Source: Ignavibacteria bacterium (GTDB taxonomy: Bacteria; Bacteroidota; Ignavibacteria; Tepidaquicellales; Tepidaquicellaceae). From it: a stretch of 64,000 nucleotides of DNA. Positions within the stretch are counted from its first letter, which is position 1. Each line of letters starts with the position of its first letter. This document shows, piece by piece, positions 9,260 to 18,310 of the stretch. The translations under genes were made by a program, and so were the position numbers. Below the pieces are notes generated by a model that worked only from the letters and a program-made list of their open reading frames with translations, had not been told where the DNA came from and searched no databases. The stretch is taken from positions 186,001 through 250,000 of the forward strand of contig JADJAH010000011.1 in assembly GCA_016704345.1 (NCBI GenBank). The letters are read 5' to 3'.

Positions 9260-11269
9260 TCATTTTGACAGAACTAATTTCTTACTGTCCTTTCTGTAAA
9301 TTCCATTCTCACCATTGAAATCGACAGTATAAAAATATACTCCGGAGTTGAGCCGTGATCCGTCAAATATAACTTCATAAGTTCCTCTTTGCAGTTTCTG
9401 TGAAACGAGAATTGACTGCTCTTTTCCAAGGATATCAAATACTCTCAACTGAACAATTCCGGCCGAAGGAACTTCAAATCCAATCGTAGTTGATGGATTG
9501 AACGGATTCGGGTAATTCTGCCCCAAACTGAATGAAGCAGGTATTTCAGAGCTTATCTGTTTTATCCCTATGATCTGCGACATGTTCCTTTTCCATACAG
9601 CATTTGCTTCAGTACCGGAATACAGATAACCGCCGGAAATCATTAATGCTCCAATGCTTTGGTTACCCATGCCTTCGTTTCTGCTTATCCAGTTCTGACC
9701 ATTGTCATGAGAAACAAATACTCCGTATTCGTAAGTACCTGCACAAATATGATTTCCTTCAAGAGCAAGCGAGTATATACTTACCGTGTCGAGTGATGTG
9801 TGAGTCCAGTTAGTTCCGCTGTTTGTTGATACATAAACTCCGCTGAAATCCGTTCCGGCAATCAACGTGTTGCCGTTTACGAGCAGAGTTCTGACTGATT
9901 GACCATTCAATGAAGTCTGTTCCCATGTGGCAGCACCGTTTGTAGTATAGAATACTCCGTTATATGTTCCGGCGTAAAGCCTGTTGCCGCTTAACACAAG
10001 CGCAAGACAGATCTCCTGAAAAGAAGTCTGTGACCAGTTTGTGCCGCCATTTGTTGACAGATGAAAAGCATATCCCCCTCCCGCATAAATTGTGTTGCCT
10101 TCAATTGCGAGAGAATAAATAACCTCATTGTCAAAAGCAGACTGGTTCCATGTTGCTCCGGAGTTTGATGAAATGTAAACGCCGTTATCTGTTCCGGCAT
10201 AAACAGAACTTCCTCCGACTGCAATACAGGATACATTGCGGTTGTCAAGAGTTGTTTGCAACCATGTCGCTCCTGCATTTGTACTCTTGTAAACTCCGTA
10301 TCCTCCCGTTCCGGCAAAGAGTACATTGCTATGACTCAGGAATGAGAACACCGAAGCATTGTGCAGTTCACATTGCAGCCAGTTTGTACCGCTGTTTGAA
10401 GAATACTTTAGCCCGTCAGGAAGTCCGGCAAAGATAGAATTTCCATTAATGTTCATGCATCGAACTTGTTGGTCGTTCAGAGAATAGATGGTGAAGTTGG
10501 TTTGAGATTGATCTGCTCTGTACAAACCGCTGTTTGTCCCTGCATAAATATATTGCCCGCTTGAAGTCATTGAGTAAATAACTGAACTGTTGAATGCTGT
10601 CTGGGTCCAGTTCTGACCATTGTTGGAAGAGTAGTAAATTCCGTTGTTGTTTGTTCCTGCATAGATATGACTGCCCGATGAAGCAAGAGAAAAGACGTCT
10701 CTGTTATTGAATGATGTCTGTGTCCAGCTTGCACCGTTGTCTGACGAAACGTAAACGCCGAATCCGCTTGTACCCGCGAACAAAGTACTGCCGCTCTGGT
10801 TAAGCGAATAAACTTCCCGGTTGTTTAGTGAAGTCGGATTCCATGATGCTCCCTCGTTTGTTGAGACATATATGCCTGAACTTGTGCCTGCAAAAATATT
10901 TGTTCCGCTTACAAGAATTGCTGAAACTATTTGAGAATTTATGGAAGACTGAGTCCATGTGTTGCCATTGTCTGTGGAAACATAGAGTCCGTAAAGGCTT
11001 GTGCCCGCATAGATCTTTTGACCGATTGCTGCAACAGAGTAGACTGTCCTGTTGTTAAGGGATGTTTGATTCCATGATGTTCCGTTATCTGTAGATTTGA
11101 AAACTCCATACAGATTTGTCCCGGCAAAAACTTCATTTCCATTTACTGCAACGGATCTGATATCGCCTCTGTTTATTCCTGAAGATGTCTGAGTCCATTG
11201 TGCAAAAGAATATGAGTTGAGAATTGTGAAGATGATGATCAGAGATGATAGTCCGGAAAAATAACTCAT
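9260..11269 (-). CDS. Exported YCF48/sortilin-like beta-propeller protein with T9SS sorting domain
   Basis: A 669-residue protein. A signal peptide ends near SFAQ, followed by about 13 repeats of roughly 40 residues with the pattern YxSTDNGxSWxQTSLNNRxVYSLAxxGxxIYAGT. This is the photosystem II assembly factor YCF48 / sortilin type of propeller blade. The C-terminus is a T9SS domain (GQNYPNPFNPSTTIGF to KKLVLSK). The role is unknown; such proteins are abundant surface or secreted proteins in this group. Repeats are very regular (NNR at many blade junctions), suggesting recent internal duplication. The gene diverges from the cyclase gene at 11665. Confidence 0.88.
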   Translation of the reverse strand: MSYFSGLSSLIIIFTILNSYSFAQWTQTSSGINRGDIRSVAVNGNEVFAGTNLYGVFKSTDNGTSWNQTSLNNRTVYSVAAIGQKIYAGTSLYGLYVSTDNGNTWTQSSINSQIVSAILVSGTNIFAGTSSGIYVSTNEGASWNPTSLNNREVYSLNQSGSTLFAGTSGFGVYVSSDNGASWTQTSFNNRDVFSLASSGSHIYAGTNNNGIYYSSNNGQNWTQTAFNSSVIYSMTSSGQYIYAGTNSGLYRADQSQTNFTIYSLNDQQVRCMNINGNSIFAGLPDGLKYSSNSGTNWLQCELHNASVFSFLSHSNVLFAGTGGYGVYKSTNAGATWLQTTLDNRNVSCIAVGGSSVYAGTDNGVYISSNSGATWNQSAFDNEVIYSLAIEGNTIYAGGGYAFHLSTNGGTNWSQTSFQEICLALVLSGNRLYAGTYNGVFYTTNGAATWEQTSLNGQSVRTLLVNGNTLIAGTDFSGVYVSTNSGTNWTHTSLDTVSIYSLALEGNHICAGTYEYGVFVSHDNGQNWISRNEGMGNQSIGALMISGGYLYSGTEANAVWKRNMSQIIGIKQISSEIPASFSLGQNYPNPFNPSTTIGFEVPSAGIVQLRVFDILGKEQSILVSQKLQRGTYEVIFDGSRLNSGVYFYTVDFNGENGIYRKDSKKLVLSK

Positions 11270-11664
11270 GATGTAACTCCCGAGTTTAATTAAGTAATGT
11301 TCCCTTTAATATTTGATAAAAATTAGCTAAACGTTGCTTCAATAAATATGAAGTTATGAAAGGACATAGACGCTCAATTTTCTCGAGCAGAAATTTCAAC
11401 AGAAATTTGCTTAAAGATGGCGTCAATGATTTGTCATCTCCGGTTGGACAGTACATTTCAATTCTTGGTTTAAGAAGAAATGGAATATTTTGTTGAAGGA
11501 GATTGGGATAACTTTAAGTTTGACAAAGTAAGTAGAAGGTGATTTTATTAAGGCGGTATAGTCTAAAGAGATTTATCTGAAATACACACCAATCCAATAC
11601 ATTTAAAAGAATAAAATTCATCTCTATCTTGCCAAGGTTAAAACATTGACAAATAATTATCAGC
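11270..11664. other. Divergent intergenic region, 395 nt
   Basis: AT-rich spacer between the minus-strand propeller gene and the plus-strand cyclase gene. It should hold promoters for both. I see no convincing ORF, hairpin terminator or repeat in it. Confidence 0.5.
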
Positions 11665-14640
11665 TTGGATAAAAAACCAACAGGACTCGTAACTTTTCTT
11701 TTCACAGATATTGAAGGAAGTACAAAGCTTGCACAGGAATTTCCTGACAGTCTACAGAAAGCAATTGACAGGCATCATTCGATCATGACTGATGCCATCG
11801 AGGAAAACAGAGGCTTTGTCTTTGAGAATGTTGGCGATGCATTCTGTGCTGCTTTTCAGGATCCTCTTGATGCATTGAGAGCGGCAGTGAAGGCACAGAG
11901 AGATCTCGCTTGTGAAGACTGGGAAGTTACAGCAATCAAGTCAAGGATTGGAATTCACACAGGCAAGGCGGAGTGGAACGATAAGAAATATATGGGCTAC
12001 ATAACTATGGCCAGAACGGCAAGAGTTATGTCATCAGCATACGGAGAACAAGTACTTATCTCAAATGAAGTGTATGAAATCTGCAGCTCCATTAGTGATG
12101 AAAGCATTTCATTCCGCGACCTCGGTGAAAGAAGGCTAAAAGATCTGATCCAGCCGATAAGACTTTACCAGGTTGTCTCGGATGGAATGCGTGAAGTATT
12201 CCCTCCCCTCAAAACTCTGGATGCCAGACCGAACAATCTTCCAATGCAGCTTACGAGCTTCATTGGGAGAGACGAAGAAATCAGAACTGTGAAGGAACTC
12301 ATGAAGGGGACCAGGATGCTGACTCTGACAGGTGCTGGCGGCGCCGGTAAGACACGTCTTGCTTTACAAGTTGCGGCGGATATGATAGATGATTATCCAA
12401 ACGGCGTTTGGTTTATTGAACTTGCTCCGCTTCTTGAACATGAACATCTCGCTAATGCAGTCATAAATGCTCTTGGTATAATAGAGCAGTCGGGTAAGAA
12501 GATTGAAGACACACTGAAAGATCATCTTAAGGACAAAGAGATACTTTTGCTTTTCGATAACTGCGAGCATTTGGTCCATTCTGTTTCACAACTTGCCGAG
12601 AACATTCTTACTTATTGCCCGAAGGTCTCTATCCTTTCAACCAGCAGAGAAGCCTTGCGATGTGAAGGTGAACAGACTCACAAAATTCTGTCGCTCGCAT
12701 TTCCAAAGCCGGACTCACAAGAAAATGCAGAACAGTTGATTCAATATGAATCTGTCCGCTTGTTTGTTGAAAGAGCTTTAAGCGTGAACAGAAACTTCCG
12801 CGTGAATAATAACAATGCCCCTGCCCTTGCGAAGATCTGTTACAGGCTCGACGGAATTCCTCTTGCAATTGAACTTGCCGCGGCAAGAATGAAGGCAATG
12901 TCTGTAGAGCAGGTACAGAATAGACTCGACAACAGATTTCAGCTTTTGACAGGCGGCAAAAGAACTTCACTTCCGCGACAGCAAACTTTGAAAGCTCTTA
13001 TTGACTGGAGTTATGATCTGCTTTCTGAAGAAGAAAAAATGTTATGTAACCGCCTGTCTGTATTCTCTGGCGGATGGACGCTTGATGCCTCAGAAGAAAT
13101 CTGCTCGGACGAAAAGATAGACAGAATAAATGTGGCTGACTTTTTGAATGATCTTTCCGAAAAGTCATTGATAATATTTGACGAAGAAAAAGTAAGATAC
13201 CGGATGCTTGAGTCAATAAAGCAATATGGAGAGGACCGGCTCAAAGAAGCAAACGAGAGTAACAAGATCGCCGATGCTCACATTAAGTATTTTGAAAAGG
13301 CGGTAATGATTGCCGATAAAGAACTCTATGGTTCAGGTACTACAGAGGTCTTAAGATTTTTTGATGATGAGGCAAGCAACATGGAACGAGCATTCCTTCA
13401 TGCTATGGAGAAGCATGAATTTGAAGCGGCGGCCAACATTTCACTTTCCATGGTTGAATACAGAAAATTACGAGGGCAATTCTCTGAGGGACTTGAATGG
13501 CTTGAAAAGGTCCATGAGTATAAGGCAGAAGTTTCTGATCGGACTTTCAATAATCTGATACTGAAGATCGGAAGCATCTACCAACTGAAAGCTGATATGA
13601 ATAAAGCCAGGGAATTTGTAACCGCAAGTCTGGAATTCAACAGAAGGATCGGTGACAAGTCAGGCATTGCCGGAAGTCTGATAATACTCGGCGGAATTGC
13701 TCAAGTACAGGGCGACTTTGCTAATGCACTTGTGATGCTGCATGAGGCCTTGGCATGTGCACGTGAGTCAGGAAAAAAGAGAAGCATTGCAGGTTCACTT
13801 CTCAACATTGGAATGATAAAAACAGAACAGGCGGATTATTCAGGCGTGTATGAACTCTATGAGGAGAGCAGGCAGATTTATTCTGAGATCGGTCATAAGC
13901 TTGGGTTGTCACAGGCTTTAGCCTGCCTTGGGAATATTTCTTATGAGACCGGAGACTATGCGGGTTCTTTTAAGATGATGAAGGAAAGTCTTGAATTATC
14001 TCGTGAACTTGGCGACAAAAGAAACATAGGTTATACTCTGTTTAATCTTGCTGCATGTGCCGATGAGCAAGGTGATAGGACTAAGTCACAAGAATTGACA
14101 AAGGAATGCCAGAAGATCTTCAGTGATATTGGTGATAAGAGAGGACTGGCTTTAACATATGCAAATCTTGGAGTTATGGAGCAAGGGCTTGGGAATTATG
14201 ATGTTGCGATTGAGAATTATATATCCGGAATTGCAATTTGTAAAGACATTGGATTCAAGTTTCTGACCGCAGTAATTACATACAATATGGGGCGGACATA
14301 CTTTTTTAAGAAAGAATACGATCTGTGTATAAAGTACTACAATCAGAGTCTCGCCGGCTGCAAAGAACTTAGTAACAAAAAATACATAGTGTTAAACTTA
14401 ACAGGCATATCTGAACTTTATAGTATCATGGAAAGAGAAGCTGACGGCGCAAAGCTTTTAGGCTTCGTTGATTTCTATGTAAAGCTTAATGATCTCGCAC
14501 TGCTTGATGGGGAGAAGAAATTTTTTGATCAGGTATGTTCAAGAATAGCCGGTCATTTAGATCCTGATTCTTATGCGCGAATGTTCGATGAAGGAAAATC
14601 AATATCACTTGAGAAAGCAATCGACATTGTGAATTCATAA
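11665..14640 (+). CDS. Class III nucleotide cyclase - STAND ATPase - TPR regulatory protein
   Basis: A 991-residue multidomain protein. Residues about 8-170 form a class III adenylate/guanylate cyclase domain: FLFTDIEGST with metal ligand Asp15, VGDAFCAAF with Asp58, and MARTARV with Arg120, although the usual transition-state Asn appears replaced. An NB-ARC/STAND ATPase follows, with P-loop GAGGAGKT at 223-230 and Walker B ILLLFDNCEH. The C-terminal third is TPR repeats (many GDKRxxxxxLxNLGxxxxxxGDY units). The only start in the frame after the TGA at 11647 is TTG 11665. Likely an intracellular signal-responsive regulator; its ligand and output are unknown. An ECF sigma gene follows 252 nt later. 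Confidence 0.9.
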   Translation: MDKKPTGLVTFLFTDIEGSTKLAQEFPDSLQKAIDRHHSIMTDAIEENRGFVFENVGDAFCAAFQDPLDALRAAVKAQRDLACEDWEVTAIKSRIGIHTGKAEWNDKKYMGYITMARTARVMSSAYGEQVLISNEVYEICSSISDESISFRDLGERRLKDLIQPIRLYQVVSDGMREVFPPLKTLDARPNNLPMQLTSFIGRDEEIRTVKELMKGTRMLTLTGAGGAGKTRLALQVAADMIDDYPNGVWFIELAPLLEHEHLANAVINALGIIEQSGKKIEDTLKDHLKDKEILLLFDNCEHLVHSVSQLAENILTYCPKVSILSTSREALRCEGEQTHKILSLAFPKPDSQENAEQLIQYESVRLFVERALSVNRNFRVNNNNAPALAKICYRLDGIPLAIELAAARMKAMSVEQVQNRLDNRFQLLTGGKRTSLPRQQTLKALIDWSYDLLSEEEKMLCNRLSVFSGGWTLDASEEICSDEKIDRINVADFLNDLSEKSLIIFDEEKVRYRMLESIKQYGEDRLKEANESNKIADAHIKYFEKAVMIADKELYGSGTTEVLRFFDDEASNMERAFLHAMEKHEFEAAANISLSMVEYRKLRGQFSEGLEWLEKVHEYKAEVSDRTFNNLILKIGSIYQLKADMNKAREFVTASLEFNRRIGDKSGIAGSLIILGGIAQVQGDFANALVMLHEALACARESGKKRSIAGSLLNIGMIKTEQADYSGVYELYEESRQIYSEIGHKLGLSQALACLGNISYETGDYAGSFKMMKESLELSRELGDKRNIGYTLFNLAACADEQGDRTKSQELTKECQKIFSDIGDKRGLALTYANLGVMEQGLGNYDVAIENYISGIAICKDIGFKFLTAVITYNMGRTYFFKKEYDLCIKYYNQSLAGCKELSNKKYIVLNLTGISELYSIMEREADGAKLLGFVDFYVKLNDLALLDGEKKFFDQVCSRIAGHLDPDSYARMFDEGKSISLEKAIDIVNS

Positions 14641-14892
14641 AAGAATTTTGTCCGCATCACACCTTATATATAGAATTGGTAAGAAAAACCTCCCGATTCA
14701 GGTATGATTAAAAAAATTTTCTCATTTCTAATCAATTTGAACAGCATTTAACTTACAAAAGAAGTATGTGCTGATCTCGCGTATTAACAAAGTCTGAGTA
14801 TTACCGTATATCAGAAAATTATAAGCGCATTTTGTCACAACCTCCTGTTTCCCGTGTCAAAGAGATATAACACTTAAAAAGGAGAATTCATC

Positions 14893-15789
14893 ATGATCAA
14901 TCCGTTTATCGAAAAAGACGACAGCGACATCGAAGACAAACAGCTTGTTGCAGAGGCAGTTGCCGGAAACAAGAAGAGTCTCGAGACGCTTGTCAAGAGG
15001 CATCAGGCGTGGATATACAACATTTCACTTAAAATGGTCTGGGATCCGGTTGATGCCGAAGATGTGACACAGGAAACTCTCATCAAGATCATCACAAAAC
15101 TTTCTACATTCAGACAGGAAAGCAGTCTGAGAACATGGCTTTACAGAATTGTTGCCAACCATGTAATAAACATGAAGAAAAGGAAGAGGGAGTTTGAATA
15201 TTACTCTTTTGACAAGTATGGCACAGACATTATCAATTCACCGAATACAGAGCTTCCGGATCAGGACAGTGTTCCTGTTGAGGTTGATCTGCTGATAGAA
15301 GAAACAAAGATCGGATGTATGAATGCAATGCTTCTTTGCCTCGACAGGGAGCAGAGACTGATCTTTATTCTGGGAAACATTTTTGGAGTTAACGACGATA
15401 GCGGAAGTGAAATACTCGGCATTAGCAAAGTGAACTTCCGGCAGAAACTTTCCCGCGCAAGACGGCAGCTTGCAAACTTCATGACCGGCAAATGCGGACT
15501 CATGGACAAGAGCAATCCTTGTCATTGCAATAAGAAGACAAAGCTTATGATGAATGCAGGGCATGTTGATCCGAACAATCTTGTGTTCACCAAGAGTCAT
15601 CTCCGACGAATCGAAGTCACTGCTCCGCAAAAAGCGGCAGAGCTTGATGACCTTTACGAAAGCAAAGCCGTAAAGCTATTCCGTGACCACAGATTCGTTA
15701 ACTCGCCTGACTTTGCAAATTCTATCATGGATATAGTTGCAAGCAATGAGTTCAGGAACATCTTCAACCTGAATCATGGAGTAAACTGA
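14893..15789 (+). CDS. ECF-type sigma factor with Cys-rich C-terminal extension
   Basis: A 298-residue sigma-70 family protein, longer than the usual ECF size of about 170-200. Region 2 is clear (LVAEAVAGNKKSLETLVKRH, DPVDAEDVTQETLIKI, then RTWLYRIVANHVI). Region 4 is recognisable as a helix-turn-helix (GSEILGISKVNFRQKLSRAR). After it comes an extension of about 100 residues starting with CGLMDKSNPCHC, a possible metal- or redox-sensing Cys cluster, followed by charged helices. ATG 14893 has GGAG just upstream. No anti-sigma gene is adjacent. This C-terminal Cys motif occurs in a distinct class of ECF factors, to my recollection. Confidence 0.88.
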   Translation: MINPFIEKDDSDIEDKQLVAEAVAGNKKSLETLVKRHQAWIYNISLKMVWDPVDAEDVTQETLIKIITKLSTFRQESSLRTWLYRIVANHVINMKKRKREFEYYSFDKYGTDIINSPNTELPDQDSVPVEVDLLIEETKIGCMNAMLLCLDREQRLIFILGNIFGVNDDSGSEILGISKVNFRQKLSRARRQLANFMTGKCGLMDKSNPCHCNKKTKLMMNAGHVDPNNLVFTKSHLRRIEVTAPQKAAELDDLYESKAVKLFRDHRFVNSPDFANSIMDIVASNEFRNIFNLNHGVN

Positions 15790-15965
15790 TTGCGATCTTT
15801 TGCACTAACTCACAAGTAACTTACAATGAGCAGCAACTCTGTGAGTATTATTACATCGGAAACTATGCACAGGTTTGCTAAAAGATTTATGTGTTCTAAA
15901 GAGATTTGTCACAAGAAGTATCTTGAATTGTCTAATCAATAAAAGCAAAAATAAATTATACCGAA

Positions 15966-17369
15966 ATGAAAATTATAAAACTCATCTGTATCATGATCCT
16001 AGCATTCAATGCAACGGCAGATGCATTGATCAGGAATGTTCCTGCACAATACTCCACTATACAGAGTGCAATTCTTGCATGTAATAACGGAGACACGGTT
16101 CTCGTTCAACCGGGCACTTACTTCGAGAACATCAATTTCAGAACAAAGAGAATTGTACTTACAAGCAGATTCTTTGAGAGTAATGACTATTCTTACATTC
16201 AGTCCACTGTCATCAACGGCAGCAATCCGACCCAGCCCGATTCTGCAAGCTGTGTTATCATCAGCGGACAGCAGGACTCTACAACAGTGCTTCAGGGATT
16301 TACACTTACCGGAGGCAAGGGTACGATCTGGAATGATGAACATTTTGCCGGCTTCTACAGGGAAGGTGGCGGGCTTCTTGTTGCGCTTTCATCACCGGTA
16401 ATTCGATACAACATCATTCGCGACAATCAATGCGTAACAGGAGGAATAGCTAACAGCACCGGCGGCGGCGGTGTGAGGATCGGCGACGGCTATGTCAGAT
16501 TCTTCAATAACATTGTGATGAACAACACAAGCAAATATGGAGCAGGTGTTGTTCTTAATTACACCGGCGGTGAATACAGGAACAACATAATTGCAAAGAA
16601 TTACGGATCGAATCAATTCGGAGCAGGAGCAGGGGTATGGATGAACAATACATTCACAAGACCGCGGGTCCTTGAGAACAACACGATTGTATTTAACACA
16701 TCTCTTTCTCAAACCCCGGGAGTATATAATTCATTGGGCGCAACAACAGTGAGAAACAATATTGTGTGGGGAAATACAGGTGGGAATGGCAGCCAATTTT
16801 CCGGACCGCAAATGATCATAACTTATTGCAATGTACAGGGAGGATTTGCCGGAGCAGGGAACATGAACTCTGAGCCGCTGTTTGACAGCACTAACTATTA
16901 TTTGCAAGCATCCTCTCCTTGTATTGACAAGGGTGACAGCAGTACAATCTACAATGATCCTGCAGACCCGCTAAATCCATCGCAGGCAAAATGGCCGTCA
17001 AGAGGAACTCTACGCAATGACATTGGAGCTTATGGAGGAGCATTGAGCAAAGTGATCGCAAACAGTGTTGTATCTGTAAATTTTCAGAATGAACTTTATC
17101 TTCCGGATGATATTCGTCTTGCGCAAAATTTTCCAAATCCTTTCAATCCTTCAACAGAAATTGCTTATGAACTGAAGTCACCGTCAGTAGTGAAGCTGGT
17201 TGTGTATGACCGATTGGGAAAAGAAGTTGCCGCTTTGGTCAATCGTATGCAACCTGCGGGAAGTTATTCCGTAAAGTTTGAAGGTACCGATCTCCCAACA
17301 GGCTCATATTTTTATCGCCTAAATGCAGGCGGTCAATCATTAGTCAGGACTATGATGCTCGTGAAGTGA
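15966..17369 (+). CDS. Right-handed beta-helix (pectate-lyase-like) protein with T9SS sorting domain
   Basis: A 467-residue exported protein. A short signal peptide is followed by YSTIQSAILACNNGDTVLVQPGTY, cited here by its core STIQSAI and DTVLVQPGTYFENI, the standard entry into a parallel beta-helix. Repeated coil units follow (NIIRDN, NNIVMNNTS, NNTIVFNTS, NNIVWGN). C-terminal T9SS domain: AQNFPNPFNPSTEIAYEL to MMLVK. Such proteins bind or cleave polysaccharides, but no catalytic residues can be assigned. A strong terminator follows directly. Confidence 0.87.
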   Translation: MKIIKLICIMILAFNATADALIRNVPAQYSTIQSAILACNNGDTVLVQPGTYFENINFRTKRIVLTSRFFESNDYSYIQSTVINGSNPTQPDSASCVIISGQQDSTTVLQGFTLTGGKGTIWNDEHFAGFYREGGGLLVALSSPVIRYNIIRDNQCVTGGIANSTGGGGVRIGDGYVRFFNNIVMNNTSKYGAGVVLNYTGGEYRNNIIAKNYGSNQFGAGAGVWMNNTFTRPRVLENNTIVFNTSLSQTPGVYNSLGATTVRNNIVWGNTGGNGSQFSGPQMIITYCNVQGGFAGAGNMNSEPLFDSTNYYLQASSPCIDKGDSSTIYNDPADPLNPSQAKWPSRGTLRNDIGAYGGALSKVIANSVVSVNFQNELYLPDDIRLAQNFPNPFNPSTEIAYELKSPSVVKLVVYDRLGKEVAALVNRMQPAGSYSVKFEGTDLPTGSYFYRLNAGGQSLVRTMMLVK

Positions 17370-17393
17370 GTATATTCAATATTATAAATAATG

Positions 17394-17429
17394 AAAAGCC
17401 CCGGGTTCCTGGTAGCTCCCGGGGCTTTT
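17394..17429 (+). terminator. Intrinsic terminator after the beta-helix gene
   Basis: AAAAGCCCCGGG (17394-17405) pairs with CCCGGGGCTTTT (17418-17429) with a 12-nt loop, giving a perfect 12-bp stem followed by T-rich sequence. It lies 25 nt after the stop codon at 17369. Confidence 0.88.
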
Positions 17430-17593
17430 CTGTTTCTACTTTCAGAAAATTTTCTGCTCACTGTTTTATTGCTCAAGACCTTTCATCATAGATCTCAGTT
17501 TTTGTGAGTGTGTACGAAGTTGAGAAAAGAGTTAATGATTGTCTAGGTAAAGTTGTAATCGGAAATTTTGGAAAAGATTAGAAGAATTAAATA

Positions 17594-17929
17594 TTAATTG
17601 CTTGTACTCTGTAAAAGGTTTGAAATGAGGACTTTATACTTTTCAATATTAAGATAACCAATGCTTTCCTCTATTTCTTTTTCAGGGATTATCCCAAGAA
17701 ACCCCAACCGTATTATACTCGATTTTAACAAACCTGTATCGCTGAAGTCCTCATCTTCTTCTTTAATCAGAATATCAAAGTCCTTTACATAGTACTTAAC
17801 AGAAGAAGTAACTCCACAGACCAACCAATCTCCAGATGGAGGCAATTGTTTGAGAAGTACAACGGGTCTAAACTTTATTAAGCCATCAGATTGATCCAAT
17901 GTTGCTTTTGCAATGTCACCTTCTTTCAC
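17594..17929 (-). CDS. MazF/PemK-like toxin
   Basis: A 111-residue protein with the MazF/PemK/Kid pattern. It begins with GDIAKATLDQ, then KFRPVVLLKQ, a central VCGVTSSVKYY, and GLLKSSIIRLGFLGIIPEKEI, where the SSIIR strand and the following IGYL segment are typical. MazF-type enzymes cleave mRNA at short motifs. It overlaps the upstream partner gene by 4 nt (17926-17929), the usual antitoxin-toxin arrangement. It is somewhat divergent from MazF; its activity is inferred from fold and context. Confidence 0.8.
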   Translation of the reverse strand: MKEGDIAKATLDQSDGLIKFRPVVLLKQLPPSGDWLVCGVTSSVKYYVKDFDILIKEEDEDFSDTGLLKSSIIRLGFLGIIPEKEIEESIGYLNIEKYKVLISNLLQSTSN

Positions 17930-18174
17930 AATTTATATGTTTTGTTTATGTCTTTAACTTTTACATAAGAATAATCTGCTTCATCCACATCATAACACCT
18001 CTCAAGATTTCGTGAAGAGAAGCTGTGCCACTGACTAGTAAACGGATCCCCAGTTGAATCTTCCGCTGTTTCAAAAACAAACACTTCCAAATTTTCGGCG
18101 GTGAAATCATCGGGCAACTCTATGACTATTTGTTTCTTTCCCTCTCTCTTGACCCTTCCTCTAATTGCTTCCAT
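17926..18174 (-). CDS. Probable antitoxin partner of the MazF/PemK-like toxin
   Basis: An 82-residue protein encoded immediately upstream of, and overlapping, the toxin gene. It begins IRGRVKREGKKQIVIELPDD, a short beta-rich segment, and continues with an acidic middle (ETAEDSTGD) and a C-terminal half rich in Asp and Tyr (DVDEADYSYVKVKDI). The N-terminal half resembles the plant-protein-like DUF2281/AbrB-type antitoxin starts, but I cannot assign a family. The antitoxin role is inferred from size, position, coupling and acidity. Confidence 0.65.
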   Translation of the reverse strand: MEAIRGRVKREGKKQIVIELPDDFTAENLEVFVFETAEDSTGDPFTSQWHSFSSRNLERCYDVDEADYSYVKVKDINKTYKL

Positions 18175-18310
18175 ACTATTTCTTAAGTTGTATCGAATTT
18201 ATTTAAATCTCTTTTGAAATCAAATGTTGTTTGCTTGTCGAGGCATCACACCTTCCTGATAATCGCGGGCTGAGGTTTTAATGAATAACAATTATACCAA
18301 ATACTGAGAT

